From positions 1 through 29,290 of the forward strand of contig DVGT01000049.1 of the NCBI GenBank assembly GCA_018712555.1: a stretch of DNA of 29,290 nt, given 5' to 3'. Under the pieces are notes generated by a model that did not search any database, was not told the origin of the DNA, and saw nothing but the letters and a program-made list of their open reading frames with translations. Numbering within the stretch: position 1 is the first letter of the stretch; each line of letters opens with the position of its first letter. The stretch is from Faecimorpha stercoravium (GTDB lineage Bacteria; Bacillota; Clostridia; Lachnospirales; Bianqueaceae). The translations under genes were made by a program, and so were the position numbers. Of this stretch, positions 14,605-22,607 are shown piece by piece.

Positions 14605-16491
14605 GTGAATAAAAAGCAGAAGAAAATGCTGGTGCGGATTATCGTGGCAGCGGTTCTATTGATTGCCCTTTCCTTTGTGCCGGTGACCGGAGTATTGCGA
14701 TTTATCTTGTATATGATCCCGTATCTGATCATCGGCTATGATATTCTGATGAAGGCGGGAAAGGGCATCCGAAATCATCAGATCTTTGACGAGAATTTCT
14801 TAATGGCTATTGCAACGGTCGGCGCGATTGTTTTGGCGCTATACGACCAGAGCGGGGATTATACAGAGGCCATCGCAGTCATGCTTTTCTATCAGGTAGG
14901 AGAGCTGTTTCAAAGCTATGCAGTGGGAAAAAGCCGCCGCAATATCAGCGAACTCATGGATATCCGTCCAGATTATGCGAATATAGAAAATGGCGGAAAC
15001 CTTGAACAGGTAGATCCCGACGAGGTGGAAATCGGGACTACGATTGTGGTACAGCCCGGAGAAAAAGTACCGATCGATGGCATTGTTGTGGAAGGTACAT
15101 CCAGCCTGAATACCAGTGCGCTGACGGGCGAAAGCCTGCCGCGGGATGTTTCAGCGGGAGATGAGATCATCAGCGGATGCATCAATATGACAGGACTGTT
15201 GAAGATCCAGACGACAAAAGAATTCGGAGAGTCCACAGTTTCAAAAATCCTGGATCTGGTGGAAAACGCCAGCTCGCGTAAATCGAAGTCTGAGGACTTT
15301 ATTGCGAAATTTGCCCGGATCTATACGCCGGCGGTTTGTATCGCGGCGTTAGCGCTGGCCCTCCTGCCGCCCCTTGCCAGAATTCTATTCATGGGACTCG
15401 CCCCGCAGTGGGATACCTGGATCTACAGGGCGCTGACGTTCTTAGTCATAAGCTGTCCCTGCGCACTGGTCATCAGCATTCCCCTTTCCTTCTTCGCAGG
15501 GATCGGCGGGGCCAGTAAAGCAGGCGTATTGGTGAAAGGATCTAACTATCTCGAAACCCTATCCCAGACCAAGATCGTCGTCTTCGATAAAACCGGGACA
15601 CTGACGCAGGGCGTTTTTGAGGTCAATGGCATTCATCATAACACGCTGGAGAATGAAAAGATTCTGGAATACGCCGCTCTGGCGGAAAGCGCATCTTCCC
15701 ATCCGATCAGCAAGAGTCTGCAGCGCGCCTATGGAAAGGAAATAGATCGGTCTCGCGTCCAGGACATTCAAGAAATCAGCGGAAATGGTGTGATTGCCAA
15801 AGTGGATGGCGTAGAGGTGGCCGCTGGCAATACAAAACTCATGGATAAGCTGCATATTCCATATATTGACTGTCATCATGTGGGTACGATTATTCATATG
15901 GCGATTGAGGGAGAATATGTGGGACATATTCTGATATCAGACATCATTAAGCCTCACGCGAAGGAGGCCCTTGAAGCACTGAAAGCTTCAGGAGTCCGTA
16001 CCACGATCATGTTGACAGGGGATGCTCGAAAAGTCGCCGATCAGGTAGCGAAAGAAGTCGGTGTGGATGAAGTGCATAGCGAGCTGCTGCCCGCCGACAA
16101 GGTGGAGCAGGTAGAGCGCATTATGGAGAAAAAATCCGCGCAAGAAAAATTAGCTTTTGTAGGCGATGGCATCAACGACGCACCTGTATTACGCCGTGCG
16201 GATATAGGAATTGCGATGGGGGCAATGGGATCCGATGCAGCCATCGAAGCAGCCGACGTCGTGCTGATGGACGATGACCCCATGAAAATAGCAAAGGCAA
16301 TTCGGATTTCCAGAAAGTGTTTAGGGATTGTATATCAAAATATCATCTTTGCCATCGGAGTTAAGCTCATCTGTCTTATTCTCGGAGCCTTCGGAATCGC
16401 TAATATGTGGCTTGCCATCTTTGCTGATGTAGGAGTTATGATCATCGCAGTGCTCAACGCCATTCGAGCTTTATTTGTACAGAAACTATGA
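14605..16491 (+). CDS. cadA: Heavy-metal (Cd/Zn/Pb-type) exporting P1B ATPase
   Basis: 628 residues, starting with GTG 14605 behind AAGGAGGGG. Motifs in order: TGES in the actuator domain (near 174), the transmembrane metal site CPC (Cys284-Pro-Cys286) in SCPCALVIS, the phosphorylated DKTGTLT (Asp328), SSHP in the nucleotide-binding domain, MLTGDA, and GDGINDAP. The last membrane segments carry a Lys and an Asp (GVKLICLI and FADVGV), the pattern of the ZntA/CadA P1B-2 group rather than Cu pumps. The N-terminal HMA domain is missing and is encoded by the preceding gene. The exact metal is inferred. A strong terminator follows. Confidence 0.93.
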   Translation: MNKKQKKMLVRIIVAAVLLIALSFVPVTGVLRFILYMIPYLIIGYDILMKAGKGIRNHQIFDENFLMAIATVGAIVLALYDQSGDYTEAIAVMLFYQVGELFQSYAVGKSRRNISELMDIRPDYANIENGGNLEQVDPDEVEIGTTIVVQPGEKVPIDGIVVEGTSSLNTSALTGESLPRDVSAGDEIISGCINMTGLLKIQTTKEFGESTVSKILDLVENASSRKSKSEDFIAKFARIYTPAVCIAALALALLPPLARILFMGLAPQWDTWIYRALTFLVISCPCALVISIPLSFFAGIGGASKAGVLVKGSNYLETLSQTKIVVFDKTGTLTQGVFEVNGIHHNTLENEKILEYAALAESASSHPISKSLQRAYGKEIDRSRVQDIQEISGNGVIAKVDGVEVAAGNTKLMDKLHIPYIDCHHVGTIIHMAIEGEYVGHILISDIIKPHAKEALEALKASGVRTTIMLTGDARKVADQVAKEVGVDEVHSELLPADKVEQVERIMEKKSAQEKLAFVGDGINDAPVLRRADIGIAMGAMGSDAAIEAADVVLMDDDPMKIAKAIRISRKCLGIVYQNIIFAIGVKLICLILGAFGIANMWLAIFADVGVMIIAVLNAIRALFVQKL

Positions 16492-16549
16492 GTATAGGCT
16501 TTGTACGCAGAAGTAAGAAGGCTGGCGCTAGAATATCCAATTGCATATA

Positions 16550-16580
16550 GTTGCGGGGCATTCCATCCCCGCGACTTTTT
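16550..16580 (+). terminator. Intrinsic terminator of the metal-export operon
   Basis: GTTGCGGGG (16550-16558) pairs with CCCCGCGAC (16567-16575) around an 8-base loop, followed by TTTTT. Confidence 0.88.
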
Positions 16581-16594
16581 CGTTTGACGGGCAT

Positions 16595-17395
16595 ACCGTC
16601 AGTCTCGCAATCGCGTATAAATCAGTTTCTCTTAAAACTATTTATACGCAGTTTAGCGAAAGCGCGCTGCAGAATTTTATTTTTGCGTATAATTCTGAGG
16701 GTGTCTCCGTCCCTGTGACGCGTGAAATGGAAAATATTTACAGAATTATACGCGCTTTGAAGATCCACGAGCTGTCAATTTCGCATTTGCGTATAATCGC
16801 AGGGGCATCTCCGTCCCTGCGAGGCTTAAAATGGAAAAAACTTACAGTTTTATACGCAATTCGAGGATTTGCGAGCTGTCAATCTCGCATTTGTGTACAA
16901 ATCAGTTCCTTTTAAAACTATTTATACGCGATCCAGCGAAAGAACTCTGCGGAATCTCGATGTTGCGTATAATTTTGAGCACAGATCCGTCCCTGCGACG
17001 TGCGAAATGGAAGAATCTTACAGATTTATACGCAATCCCACAAAAGGGTTCCGCAGAATTTCGCATTTGCGTATCATCGCAGGGGCATCTCCGTCCCTGT
17101 GACGCTTAAAATGGAAATAACTTATAGTTTTATACGCGATTCGAGGATTTGCGAGCTGTCAATCTCGTATTTGCGTACAGATCAGTTCCTTTTAAAACTA
17201 TTTATACGCAATCCAGCGAAAGGAATCCACAGAATTTCACTTTTGCGTATAAAATAGGGGGCATCTCCGTCCCTACAGCACTTTTTATACGCAGTTATAA
17301 AATTCGCGTTCCTCAAATCTCTCGTCTGCGTATAAAAGAAGGTACGTATCCGTCCCCACAATGTATTTTATACATCTTCCCCGTCCCTTCTCCTC
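16595..17395. repeat. Palindromic repeat array with a 280-bp higher-order period
   Basis: The octamers GCGTATAA and TTATACGC alternate strictly. GCGTATAA-type cores start at 16613, 16685, 16789, 16893, 16965, 17069, 17173, 17245 and 17328. TTATACGC-type cores start at 16642, 16746, 16850, 16922, 17026, 17130, 17202, 17285 and 17368; a few are degenerate. The step from TTATACGC to the next GCGTATAA is 43 bases every time. The step from GCGTATAA to the next TTATACGC follows 29, 61, 61, 29, 61, 61, 29, 40, 40. This gives a 280-base super-repeat starting at 16613, 16893 and 17173 (last copy partial). The long steps contain GGGGCATCTCCGTCCC hairpins. No coding gene is supported: 280 is not a multiple of three, so any frame rotates from copy to copy. 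Confidence 0.93.
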
Positions 17396-17410
17396 ATTTC
17401 CAGGCACGAC

Positions 17411-17438
17411 AAAAAGGCGTCCGACATGGCGCCTTTTT
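17411..17438. terminator. Intrinsic terminator of the nuclease-like gene
   Basis: AAAAAGGCG (17411-17419) pairs with CGCCTTTTT (17430-17438). On the minus strand it ends in TTTTTGTC, just after the stop codon of the gene at 17445. It also marks the right edge of the repeat array. Confidence 0.82.
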
Positions 17439-17444
17439 AAATTT

Positions 17445-18227
17445 TTAAAGTTTGGGAAGGGGTATGTCAGGGAAGAGGAGGCGGAATGCCTTCTGCGGTG
17501 CGATCTTCCCGAAGGAGATGAGCTGTAGCACAATCTCGCGCAGGTCGATGCAGGCGCGCTTCTTTTCGGGATCTCGAGAATCCGTTACGAAATGCTCCTT
17601 CGTGATGAGAAGGTTCTTCTTCTCCTGAATACCTTCCGCGGCATAGTCTTCGAGCTTGCGTTTTTGACTCTGCACATATTGCTCGTCGTCCAGCATGCCC
17701 ATGTGCTCATGGAAATCCTGTGAGCCCGGGAAATAGAAGTCAATCATATAGGGGCGGCCCTGCGCCAAAATGGGATAATTGTGTGTATATTCGATACCCA
17801 GCATTTCGAAAAGGAGAGAAAGGATGAGCTCGCTCTTGGAGTCGCGGGTGGTGCCGTCGAGGAACGTGTTCTTTCTGATGATTTTTCCGATGCCAGCCTC
17901 CTGCGCATACTGAAAGCAGGCGAGGGCATAGCGTACATCGCGACGATCCTTGAAGGACAGCGTCTTATATTGCGATTGGAGCTCTTTCAGACGAGCCTTC
18001 AGTTTCTGGCGTTTCGCGTACAGCTTAAGATAGTCCTCCTCTTCGGCGGCCTTGATTTTGGTTTGCTTTCGCCCTTTACTTGTGGACTCCTGCTTGTATA
18101 GATACACTTTTCCCGTCTTCTTATTCTTCTTGCGAGAAAGACAAAATTGGGGAATGGCATGGAGTTCGAGCAGCGTATGGTAGAACGAAGAAATGATATG
18201 TGCAATGTGAGATAGATGCTTGACCAT
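17445..18227 (-). CDS. Uncharacterised protein, likely PD-(D/E)XK-type nuclease fold
   Basis: 260 residues from ATG 18227, with AAAGGGG 7 bases upstream; the longer frame to 18611 runs into mgtA and lacks a start signal. Three parts are visible. Residues 24-58 are a basic segment of the form GKVYLYKQES...GRKQTKI, resembling short nucleic-acid-binding beta hairpins found at the start of some transposases. Residues 62-90 are a charged, probable coiled coil. Residues 128-212 look like a restriction-endonuclease fold: RDSKSELILSLLFEMLGIEY (Glu133), PYMIDFYFPG (Asp163), then EHMGMLDDEQY (Glu174) and LLITKEH. I do not recognise a named family. The gene has its own promoter and terminator, is bracketed by inverted ATCCGTCCCCA motifs, and adjoins the palindromic array, which suggests a link with it. 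Confidence 0.7.
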   Translation of the reverse strand: MVKHLSHIAHIISSFYHTLLELHAIPQFCLSRKKNKKTGKVYLYKQESTSKGRKQTKIKAAEEEDYLKLYAKRQKLKARLKELQSQYKTLSFKDRRDVRYALACFQYAQEAGIGKIIRKNTFLDGTTRDSKSELILSLLFEMLGIEYTHNYPILAQGRPYMIDFYFPGSQDFHEHMGMLDDEQYVQSQKRKLEDYAAEGIQEKKNLLITKEHFVTDSRDPEKKRACIDLREIVLQLISFGKIAPQKAFRLLFPDIPLPKL

Positions 18228-18251
18228 AGGATCGCCCCTTTCGTGCTTCTT

Positions 18252-18280
18252 ATGATAACACAGAAAATACAAAATGTAAA
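18252..18280 (-). promoter_or_regulatory. Promoter of the nuclease-like gene within a 12-bp inverted repeat
   Basis: On the minus strand, TTTACA (18275-18280), 17-base spacer, TATCAT (18252-18257). A perfect inverted repeat, GATCGCCCCTTT (18230-18241) and AAAGGGGCGATC (18278-18289), has one arm on the -35 box and the other on the ribosome binding site. That arrangement could serve autoregulation. Confidence 0.72.
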
Positions 18281-18291
18281 GGGGCGATCTA

Positions 18292-18302
18292 TGGGGACGG
18301 AT
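18292..18302. repeat. Isolated inverted copy of the array-related motif
   Basis: TGGGGACGGAT is the exact reverse complement of ATCCGTCCCCA at 17348-17358 in the last part of the array. The two copies bracket the nuclease-like gene with its promoter and terminator. It lies between that gene and the 3' end of mgtA. Confidence 0.65.
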
Positions 18303-18325
18303 CTTGCGAAAATAACTCTGAACAA

Positions 18326-21028
18326 TTAGAGCCAAGTATGATATCGGCGAATATATAGGTTTTTCATGAGCGTGGCTAAAACCATATAGGCGGCAATGAT
18401 GAGCAGCAGACCGGCAAAGTATACAAGCGGCAGGGGGGTGAGACCCAATCCTTCCGCCAGCGGTGAGAAGGGCAGAAGTGTGACAATGCCAACACCCAGC
18501 AGTGAGAAGAGCGTGACAGATAAAGAAGCACGACTCTGGATAAAAGGAATCTTTTTTGTACGGATCATGTGAATCACAAGGGACTGACTCCACATGGACT
18601 CCACGAACCAACCAGTCTGGAATAAACTGACATAGAGTTCCTGGGAAGCGGGATCACTGATGGCAGAATACAGCGCACCGCCCGTAAATAAAGGACAGAT
18701 GATAAAGTACATTCCCAGGTATGTAGCAATATCGAAAAGGGAACTGACAGGTCCCATAAAGAACATAAAACGGCTGATGCCAGAAGTATCCCATTTACGA
18801 GGAATTGCCAGGTCTTCCGGATCCACGCGATCCCAGGAAATGGCAGTACAGGAAATATCATAGATCAGATTCAGCAGAATCAGATGCAAAGAGGCCATGG
18901 GAAGGAAGGGTAAAAATGCGCTGGCAATCAGTACCGAAAGCACATTGCCGAAATTAGAGGAGACCGTCATCTTCAAATATTTAATCATATTGGAATATGT
19001 CCGACGGCCTTCTAATACGCCGCGCTCTAATACCATAAGATCCTTTTCCATGAGGATAACGGAAGAAGACTCTTTGGCAATATCTACCGCAGTATCTACG
19101 GAGATGCCGACATCCGCTGTTTTCAGGGCGGAGGCGTCGTTAATGCCGTCCCCCATAAAACCGACACAATGGCCGCGATCTCGTAGAACGCGGATGATAC
19201 GAGATTTTTGCAGAGGAGATAGTTTCGCAAAGACAGAGATTTCCTCGGCGAGCTCGCCTAACTGCTCGTCTGGCATCTCATCCAACTCATTTCCCAGTAA
19301 AATGCGATCGGTTGGGAGGCCTACCATCTGGCAGATGGCACGCGTGACTTTTTCATTATCCCCAGTCAGCACTTTTACATGGACACCGTAGGCTAACAGA
19401 GCCTCCACGGCCGACTGCGCCGTGTCCTTCGGCGGATCCAGAAATGCAAGGAAACCAATCAGAACCATCTCGGACTCGTCGGAGATAGAAAACTGTCCGA
19501 TCGGAGACGGATTTGTTTTTTGAGCCACGGCAATGACCCTCATACCACGTGTATTGAGTTCCGCCGACATGTCCAGGATATGCTGGGATACATCGGGAGT
19601 CAGCGGAACGACATGCCCGTTCTGTTCCGCATAAGTGCAACAGGCAAGCATCTCTTCCACAGCGCCTTTGGTCACCATCTGGGTCTTTCCTGTATGATCC
19701 TGCACGACAACACTCATCCGGCGGCGTTCAAAGTCAAAGGGAATCTCATCCACCTTGGTATATTGTCCCATCAGCTCATCCGCGCCCAGAGCCTGCTGCC
19801 GGGAAATAATGGCCACGTCCAGGAGATTGCGAAGTCCCGTCTGAAAATAGCTGTTCAAAAAGGCGTGACGCAGGACGCGTTCATCCGTATCTCCGTTCAG
19901 GTTGAGAAAACGAGCCAAGACCACCTGATCCTGCGTCAGGGTTCCGGTCTTATCCGTACACAAAATATCCATGGAGCCCAGATTTTGGATGGCATTCAGA
20001 TTTTTTACGACGACTTTCTTGCGGCTCATCGCCACGGCTCCCTTTGCCAGGGAAGTGGTTACGATCATGGGAAGCATCTCCGGCGTCAATCCCACTGCGA
20101 CAGAGATGGCGAAAAGCAGGGCCTGCAGCCAATCCCCTTTGGTAAAGCCATTGATGAAGAGGACAATCGGTACCATCACTAGCATGAAACGGATCAGCAG
20201 CCAGGAAACGGACTGAATTCCCTTCTCAAATGCGGTTTTAGGCGGTTTCTCGCTCAGATCGGCGCTGATAGAACCCAGGAACGTATCTTTTCCTACAGCC
20301 ACCACGACGGCTTTGGCACTGCCGCTGATGACGTTGCTGCCCATGAATGCCAGGTTTTCCATTTCTGTCAGAGCCTTCTGTGTATAGACCACATTCCCCA
20401 GTTTTTCCACCGGCTCACTTTCGCCAGTGAGGGCAGACTGGCTGACGAAAAGATCCTTCGAGGTCAAAATCCTCACATCCGCAGGAAGCATATCTCCTGC
20501 GGAAAGGTATAGCAAATCTCCGACGACAATCTCTTCCATAGGAATCTCCGTGCGGACTCCTTCCCGCTCGATCAGCGAGGTGGTCTGGATCATATTCAGA
20601 AGCTGGTCCGCGACGCGGCTGCTGCGGCCTTCCTGGACAAACCGCAGAATGCCCGAGAAGAGGATCAAGACGACGATGATCACAGCCGTCACATAATTGC
20701 GATCTTCCGGGGCAGCCATAAAGACATCCGTCACCAAAGATACGACAGCCAGGGCCAAAAGAACCATGGTAAACGGGTTGAGAAAAGCCTCCAGAAGTCG
20801 GCGCAAAACGGTGACATGCTTTTGTTTAGCCAGAACATTGGCGCCGAATTGTTCTCTGGAACGTTCTACAGCAGTAGCGTTCAGACCGGTAGGTCCGGTG
20901 TGGAGCGCGCGAAAAAGCTCTTTTTCCGTATAAAAGGCGGCCTGCATCAGGCGGTCTTTCAGAGCGTCTTTGCGGCGTACGGCGCCGCGGCCGGCGGGCA
21001 AGGCCCGCAGAGACATCTTTTTTTTCAT
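18326..21028 (-). CDS. mgtA: Mg2+-importing P-type ATPase
   Basis: 900 residues, GGAGG 9 bases before ATG 21028. P3B-type ATPase that brings Mg2+ into the cell. Motifs: SALTGESEPVEK (about 198-209), the membrane motif GLTPEMLPMIV (near 313), DKTGTLT with the phosphorylated Asp359, KGAVEEML, VKVLTGDN, and GDGINDASALKTADVGISVD. The C-terminal third has the typical block of membrane spans (FGNVLSVLIASAFLPFLPM). Length is normal for MgtA. The upstream M-box riboswitch with terminator supports Mg2+ as the substrate. No terminator is evident after the stop codon, so read-through toward the nuclease-like gene is possible. Confidence 0.96.
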   Translation of the reverse strand: MKKKMSLRALPAGRGAVRRKDALKDRLMQAAFYTEKELFRALHTGPTGLNATAVERSREQFGANVLAKQKHVTVLRRLLEAFLNPFTMVLLALAVVSLVTDVFMAAPEDRNYVTAVIIVVLILFSGILRFVQEGRSSRVADQLLNMIQTTSLIEREGVRTEIPMEEIVVGDLLYLSAGDMLPADVRILTSKDLFVSQSALTGESEPVEKLGNVVYTQKALTEMENLAFMGSNVISGSAKAVVVAVGKDTFLGSISADLSEKPPKTAFEKGIQSVSWLLIRFMLVMVPIVLFINGFTKGDWLQALLFAISVAVGLTPEMLPMIVTTSLAKGAVAMSRKKVVVKNLNAIQNLGSMDILCTDKTGTLTQDQVVLARFLNLNGDTDERVLRHAFLNSYFQTGLRNLLDVAIISRQQALGADELMGQYTKVDEIPFDFERRRMSVVVQDHTGKTQMVTKGAVEEMLACCTYAEQNGHVVPLTPDVSQHILDMSAELNTRGMRVIAVAQKTNPSPIGQFSISDESEMVLIGFLAFLDPPKDTAQSAVEALLAYGVHVKVLTGDNEKVTRAICQMVGLPTDRILLGNELDEMPDEQLGELAEEISVFAKLSPLQKSRIIRVLRDRGHCVGFMGDGINDASALKTADVGISVDTAVDIAKESSSVILMEKDLMVLERGVLEGRRTYSNMIKYLKMTVSSNFGNVLSVLIASAFLPFLPMASLHLILLNLIYDISCTAISWDRVDPEDLAIPRKWDTSGISRFMFFMGPVSSLFDIATYLGMYFIICPLFTGGALYSAISDPASQELYVSLFQTGWFVESMWSQSLVIHMIRTKKIPFIQSRASLSVTLFSLLGVGIVTLLPFSPLAEGLGLTPLPLVYFAGLLLIIAAYMVLATLMKNLYIRRYHTWL

Positions 21029-21093
21029 GTTTCTGTACCTCCCTTAACAAATTGATTGGGAAAGATACAGTGCATGGAGTGATTCTAAGGGCG

Positions 21094-21195
21094 TCAGAAA
21101 AGAAGGACGCGCAAATCACAGCTGCATCCTGTTTTCTGTGGGTCATCATTGCCTGGAGGAACACTCCATGTACTGCCACTACTTCCCGCGTCCAT
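21094..21195 (-). CDS. Possible 33-codon leader peptide in the mgtA 5' UTR
   Basis: ATG 21195 follows GTGAGGTG at a plausible distance, and the frame ends with TGA 21094. The peptide begins MDAGSSGSTWS and ends CDLRVLLF. It lies between the M-box terminator and mgtA. An inverted repeat, CATGGAGTG (21073-21081) with CACTCCATG (21162-21170), spans most of it, so translation of this ORF could affect leader folding. Short leader ORFs control mgtA in enterobacteria, but nothing here shows homology to them. It could equally be a chance ORF. Confidence 0.35.
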   Translation of the reverse strand: MDAGSSGSTWSVPPGNDDPQKTGCSCDLRVLLF

Positions 21196-21234
21196 CTTTT
21201 TCACCTCACTTATTCTTAGTATTTGCGAAGGACA

Positions 21235-21266
21235 TAAAAAACCCGTATGTTCGATGAACATACGGG
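21235..21266 (-). terminator. M-box-controlled terminator upstream of mgtA
   Basis: On the minus strand, CCCGTATGTTC and GAACATACGGG form a perfect 11-bp stem with a 3-base loop, followed by TTTTTTATG. It lies directly after the M-box aptamer, as expected for Mg2+-induced termination. Confidence 0.92.
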
Positions 21267-21284
21267 AGTGTGATGCCACTTCTG

Positions 21285-21432
21285 CCTGTTCGCGTGAGCT
21301 TTAACTTTGCAGGGCGATGAAACTGCGTTAGGTTACACCTTAGATTCGATGTACCCTGTTCAAACCATCTCATAGTGTCTCCACTATTTCGCGGCAGCAG
21401 TCCGTATCCCTGTAGGAGCCTTACCTATCGAA
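21285..21432 (-). promoter_or_regulatory. M-box magnesium riboswitch (ykoK leader)
   Basis: On the minus strand: GATAGGTAAGGCTCCTACAG, GGATACGGACTGCTGCCGCG, AAATAGTGGAGACACTATGA and GGTTTGAACAGGGTAC. The order GTAAGGCTCCTA - CTGCTGCC - GTGGAGACAC - AACAGG is the M-box signature. The mgtA gene and an intrinsic terminator lie downstream. Confidence 0.95.
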
Positions 21433-21439
21433 CACCCTA

Positions 21440-21469
21440 ACTATACCCTATTTTTACGCGCATTGTCAA
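21440..21469 (-). promoter_or_regulatory. Promoter of the M-box/mgtA transcript
   Basis: On the minus strand, TTGACA (21464-21469), 18-base spacer and TATAGT (21440-21445), immediately upstream of the aptamer. Confidence 0.8.
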
Positions 21470-21517
21470 TGCGAGAAATATGAATAAATTGTTAAGAATA
21501 GAAGGGCCTTGAGATTC

Positions 21518-21546
21518 TTGACAGCGTTTTACGGCAATGATAAAAT
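21518..21546 (+). promoter_or_regulatory. Promoter of the LysR-family gene
   Basis: TTGACA (21518-21523), 17-base spacer, TAAAAT (21541-21546). It is divergent from the mgtA promoter, with about 50 bases between the two -35 boxes. Confidence 0.75.
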
Positions 21547-21584
21547 AAAAAGTGGTTTATGTTCAGCGGAAAGGCGGTGGATGC

Positions 21585-22481
21585 ATGCATAACCCTCAAT
21601 TGGAAACGTTTATTTGCGTGGTAGAGGCTGGCAGTTTCAACAAAGCGGCTGAGAAGATGTATATCTCCCCTCCGGCAGTGATTAAACAGATTAACCTGTT
21701 GGAGAGTCGATTGGGACTTCGTTTGTTCATTCGCACGCATCGGGGACTGGCATTGACGAAGGCGGGACAATCTTTGTACCAGGATGCCAAGTATGTAGTG
21801 CAGTATTGCAAGGATTCCGTGACGCGAGCCAGAAATGCCATGCAGGAATCGACGAATGTGATTCGTATCGGGACATCCCCCATGACGCCGGCGCAGGTCC
21901 TGGTGGATCTGTGGCCCCGGGTTCAGGAGTATTGTCCGAATGTCAAGTTTCAGTTGGTTCCTTTTGAGAATACGCCGGAGAATGCCCGGGAAATCCTGGC
22001 GAATCTGGGGCAGCATATTGATGTTGTGGCGGGAATCTTTGATAAAACCATGCTTCATCTTCGTCAATGCGCTGGACTGTATATTTCCAGGGAGCCGATT
22101 TGCTGTGCCGTATCGGTGCATCATCGTTTGGCCCAGAAGGAACGGCTGTCAGTACAGGATCTGTATGGAGAGGACCTGATGCTGATGCGGCGGGACTGGA
22201 GTCATTACGTCGATCTTCTGCGGGATGACCTATGGAAAAATCATCCGCAGATCCACATTGTGGACTTTGATTTTTATGATGTATCGGTATTCAACCGCTG
22301 CGAGAATAATAACTGTGTATTGATGGCCATTGAAAACTGGCGATATGTGCATCCATTGCTCAAGATCATGCCGGTAGACTGGGACTATTCCATTCCTTTT
22401 GGGCTGCTTCATTCCCTTACGCCATCACCGAATGTAAAGCAGTTCCTGGATGCGGTGCTCAAAGTCACACAGACGCAGTAG
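21585..22481 (+). CDS. LysR-family transcriptional regulator
   Basis: 298 residues from ATG 21585, with the purine-rich GGAAAGGCGGTGG upstream; the frame is open back to 21552 but lacks a better site. N-terminal winged helix-turn-helix: MHNPQLETFICVVEAGSFNK, then KMYISPPAVIKQINLLE for the recognition helix and RLFIRTHRGLALTKAG for the wing. A substrate-binding-protein-like effector domain follows (IRIGTSPMTPAQVLVDLWPR and onward). The effector is unknown. It lies upstream of the flavodoxin and the damaged aldo/keto reductase on the same strand and may regulate them, although a terminator intervenes. Confidence 0.92.
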   Translation: MHNPQLETFICVVEAGSFNKAAEKMYISPPAVIKQINLLESRLGLRLFIRTHRGLALTKAGQSLYQDAKYVVQYCKDSVTRARNAMQESTNVIRIGTSPMTPAQVLVDLWPRVQEYCPNVKFQLVPFENTPENAREILANLGQHIDVVAGIFDKTMLHLRQCAGLYISREPICCAVSVHHRLAQKERLSVQDLYGEDLMLMRRDWSHYVDLLRDDLWKNHPQIHIVDFDFYDVSVFNRCENNNCVLMAIENWRYVHPLLKIMPVDWDYSIPFGLLHSLTPSPNVKQFLDAVLKVTQTQ

Positions 22482-22510
22482 AGCTATTAACAAAGGGGTT
22501 TATACTATAT

Positions 22511-22548
22511 AACGAAACGAGACTTCCAAAGAGGTTTCGTTTTTTTTA
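22511..22548 (+). terminator. Intrinsic terminator after the LysR-family gene
   Basis: AACGAAAC (22511-22518) pairs with GTTTCGTT (22534-22541), with an inner CTT/AAG, followed by a run of eight or more T. Confidence 0.85.
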
Positions 22549-22607
22549 TAATGCAAGTGTAGTCCTGAGAGACCAGGATGAAGATTCATAGAAGGGAGTA
22601 TCATAGA

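Noticed and set aside
16595..17395. CRISPR array
   Set aside because: Cores alternate in orientation, the intervals between them are themselves repeated rather than unique, and there are no cas genes nearby.
16541..17448. Several plus-strand ORFs of 77-124 codons with repeated peptide segments
   Set aside because: They arise from the 280-bp repeat. Since 280 is not divisible by three, the frame changes with each copy, and there are no ribosome binding sites. The signal is at DNA/RNA level, not protein.
18228..18611. N-terminal extension of the nuclease-like protein to 388 residues
   Set aside because: The extension runs through the promoter, the inverted repeat and into mgtA coding sequence. 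The ATG at 18227 has the proper ribosome binding site and promoter.
19520..20182. 220-codon plus-strand ORF and a 164-codon one at 18897-19391
   Set aside because: Both are antisense shadows of mgtA.
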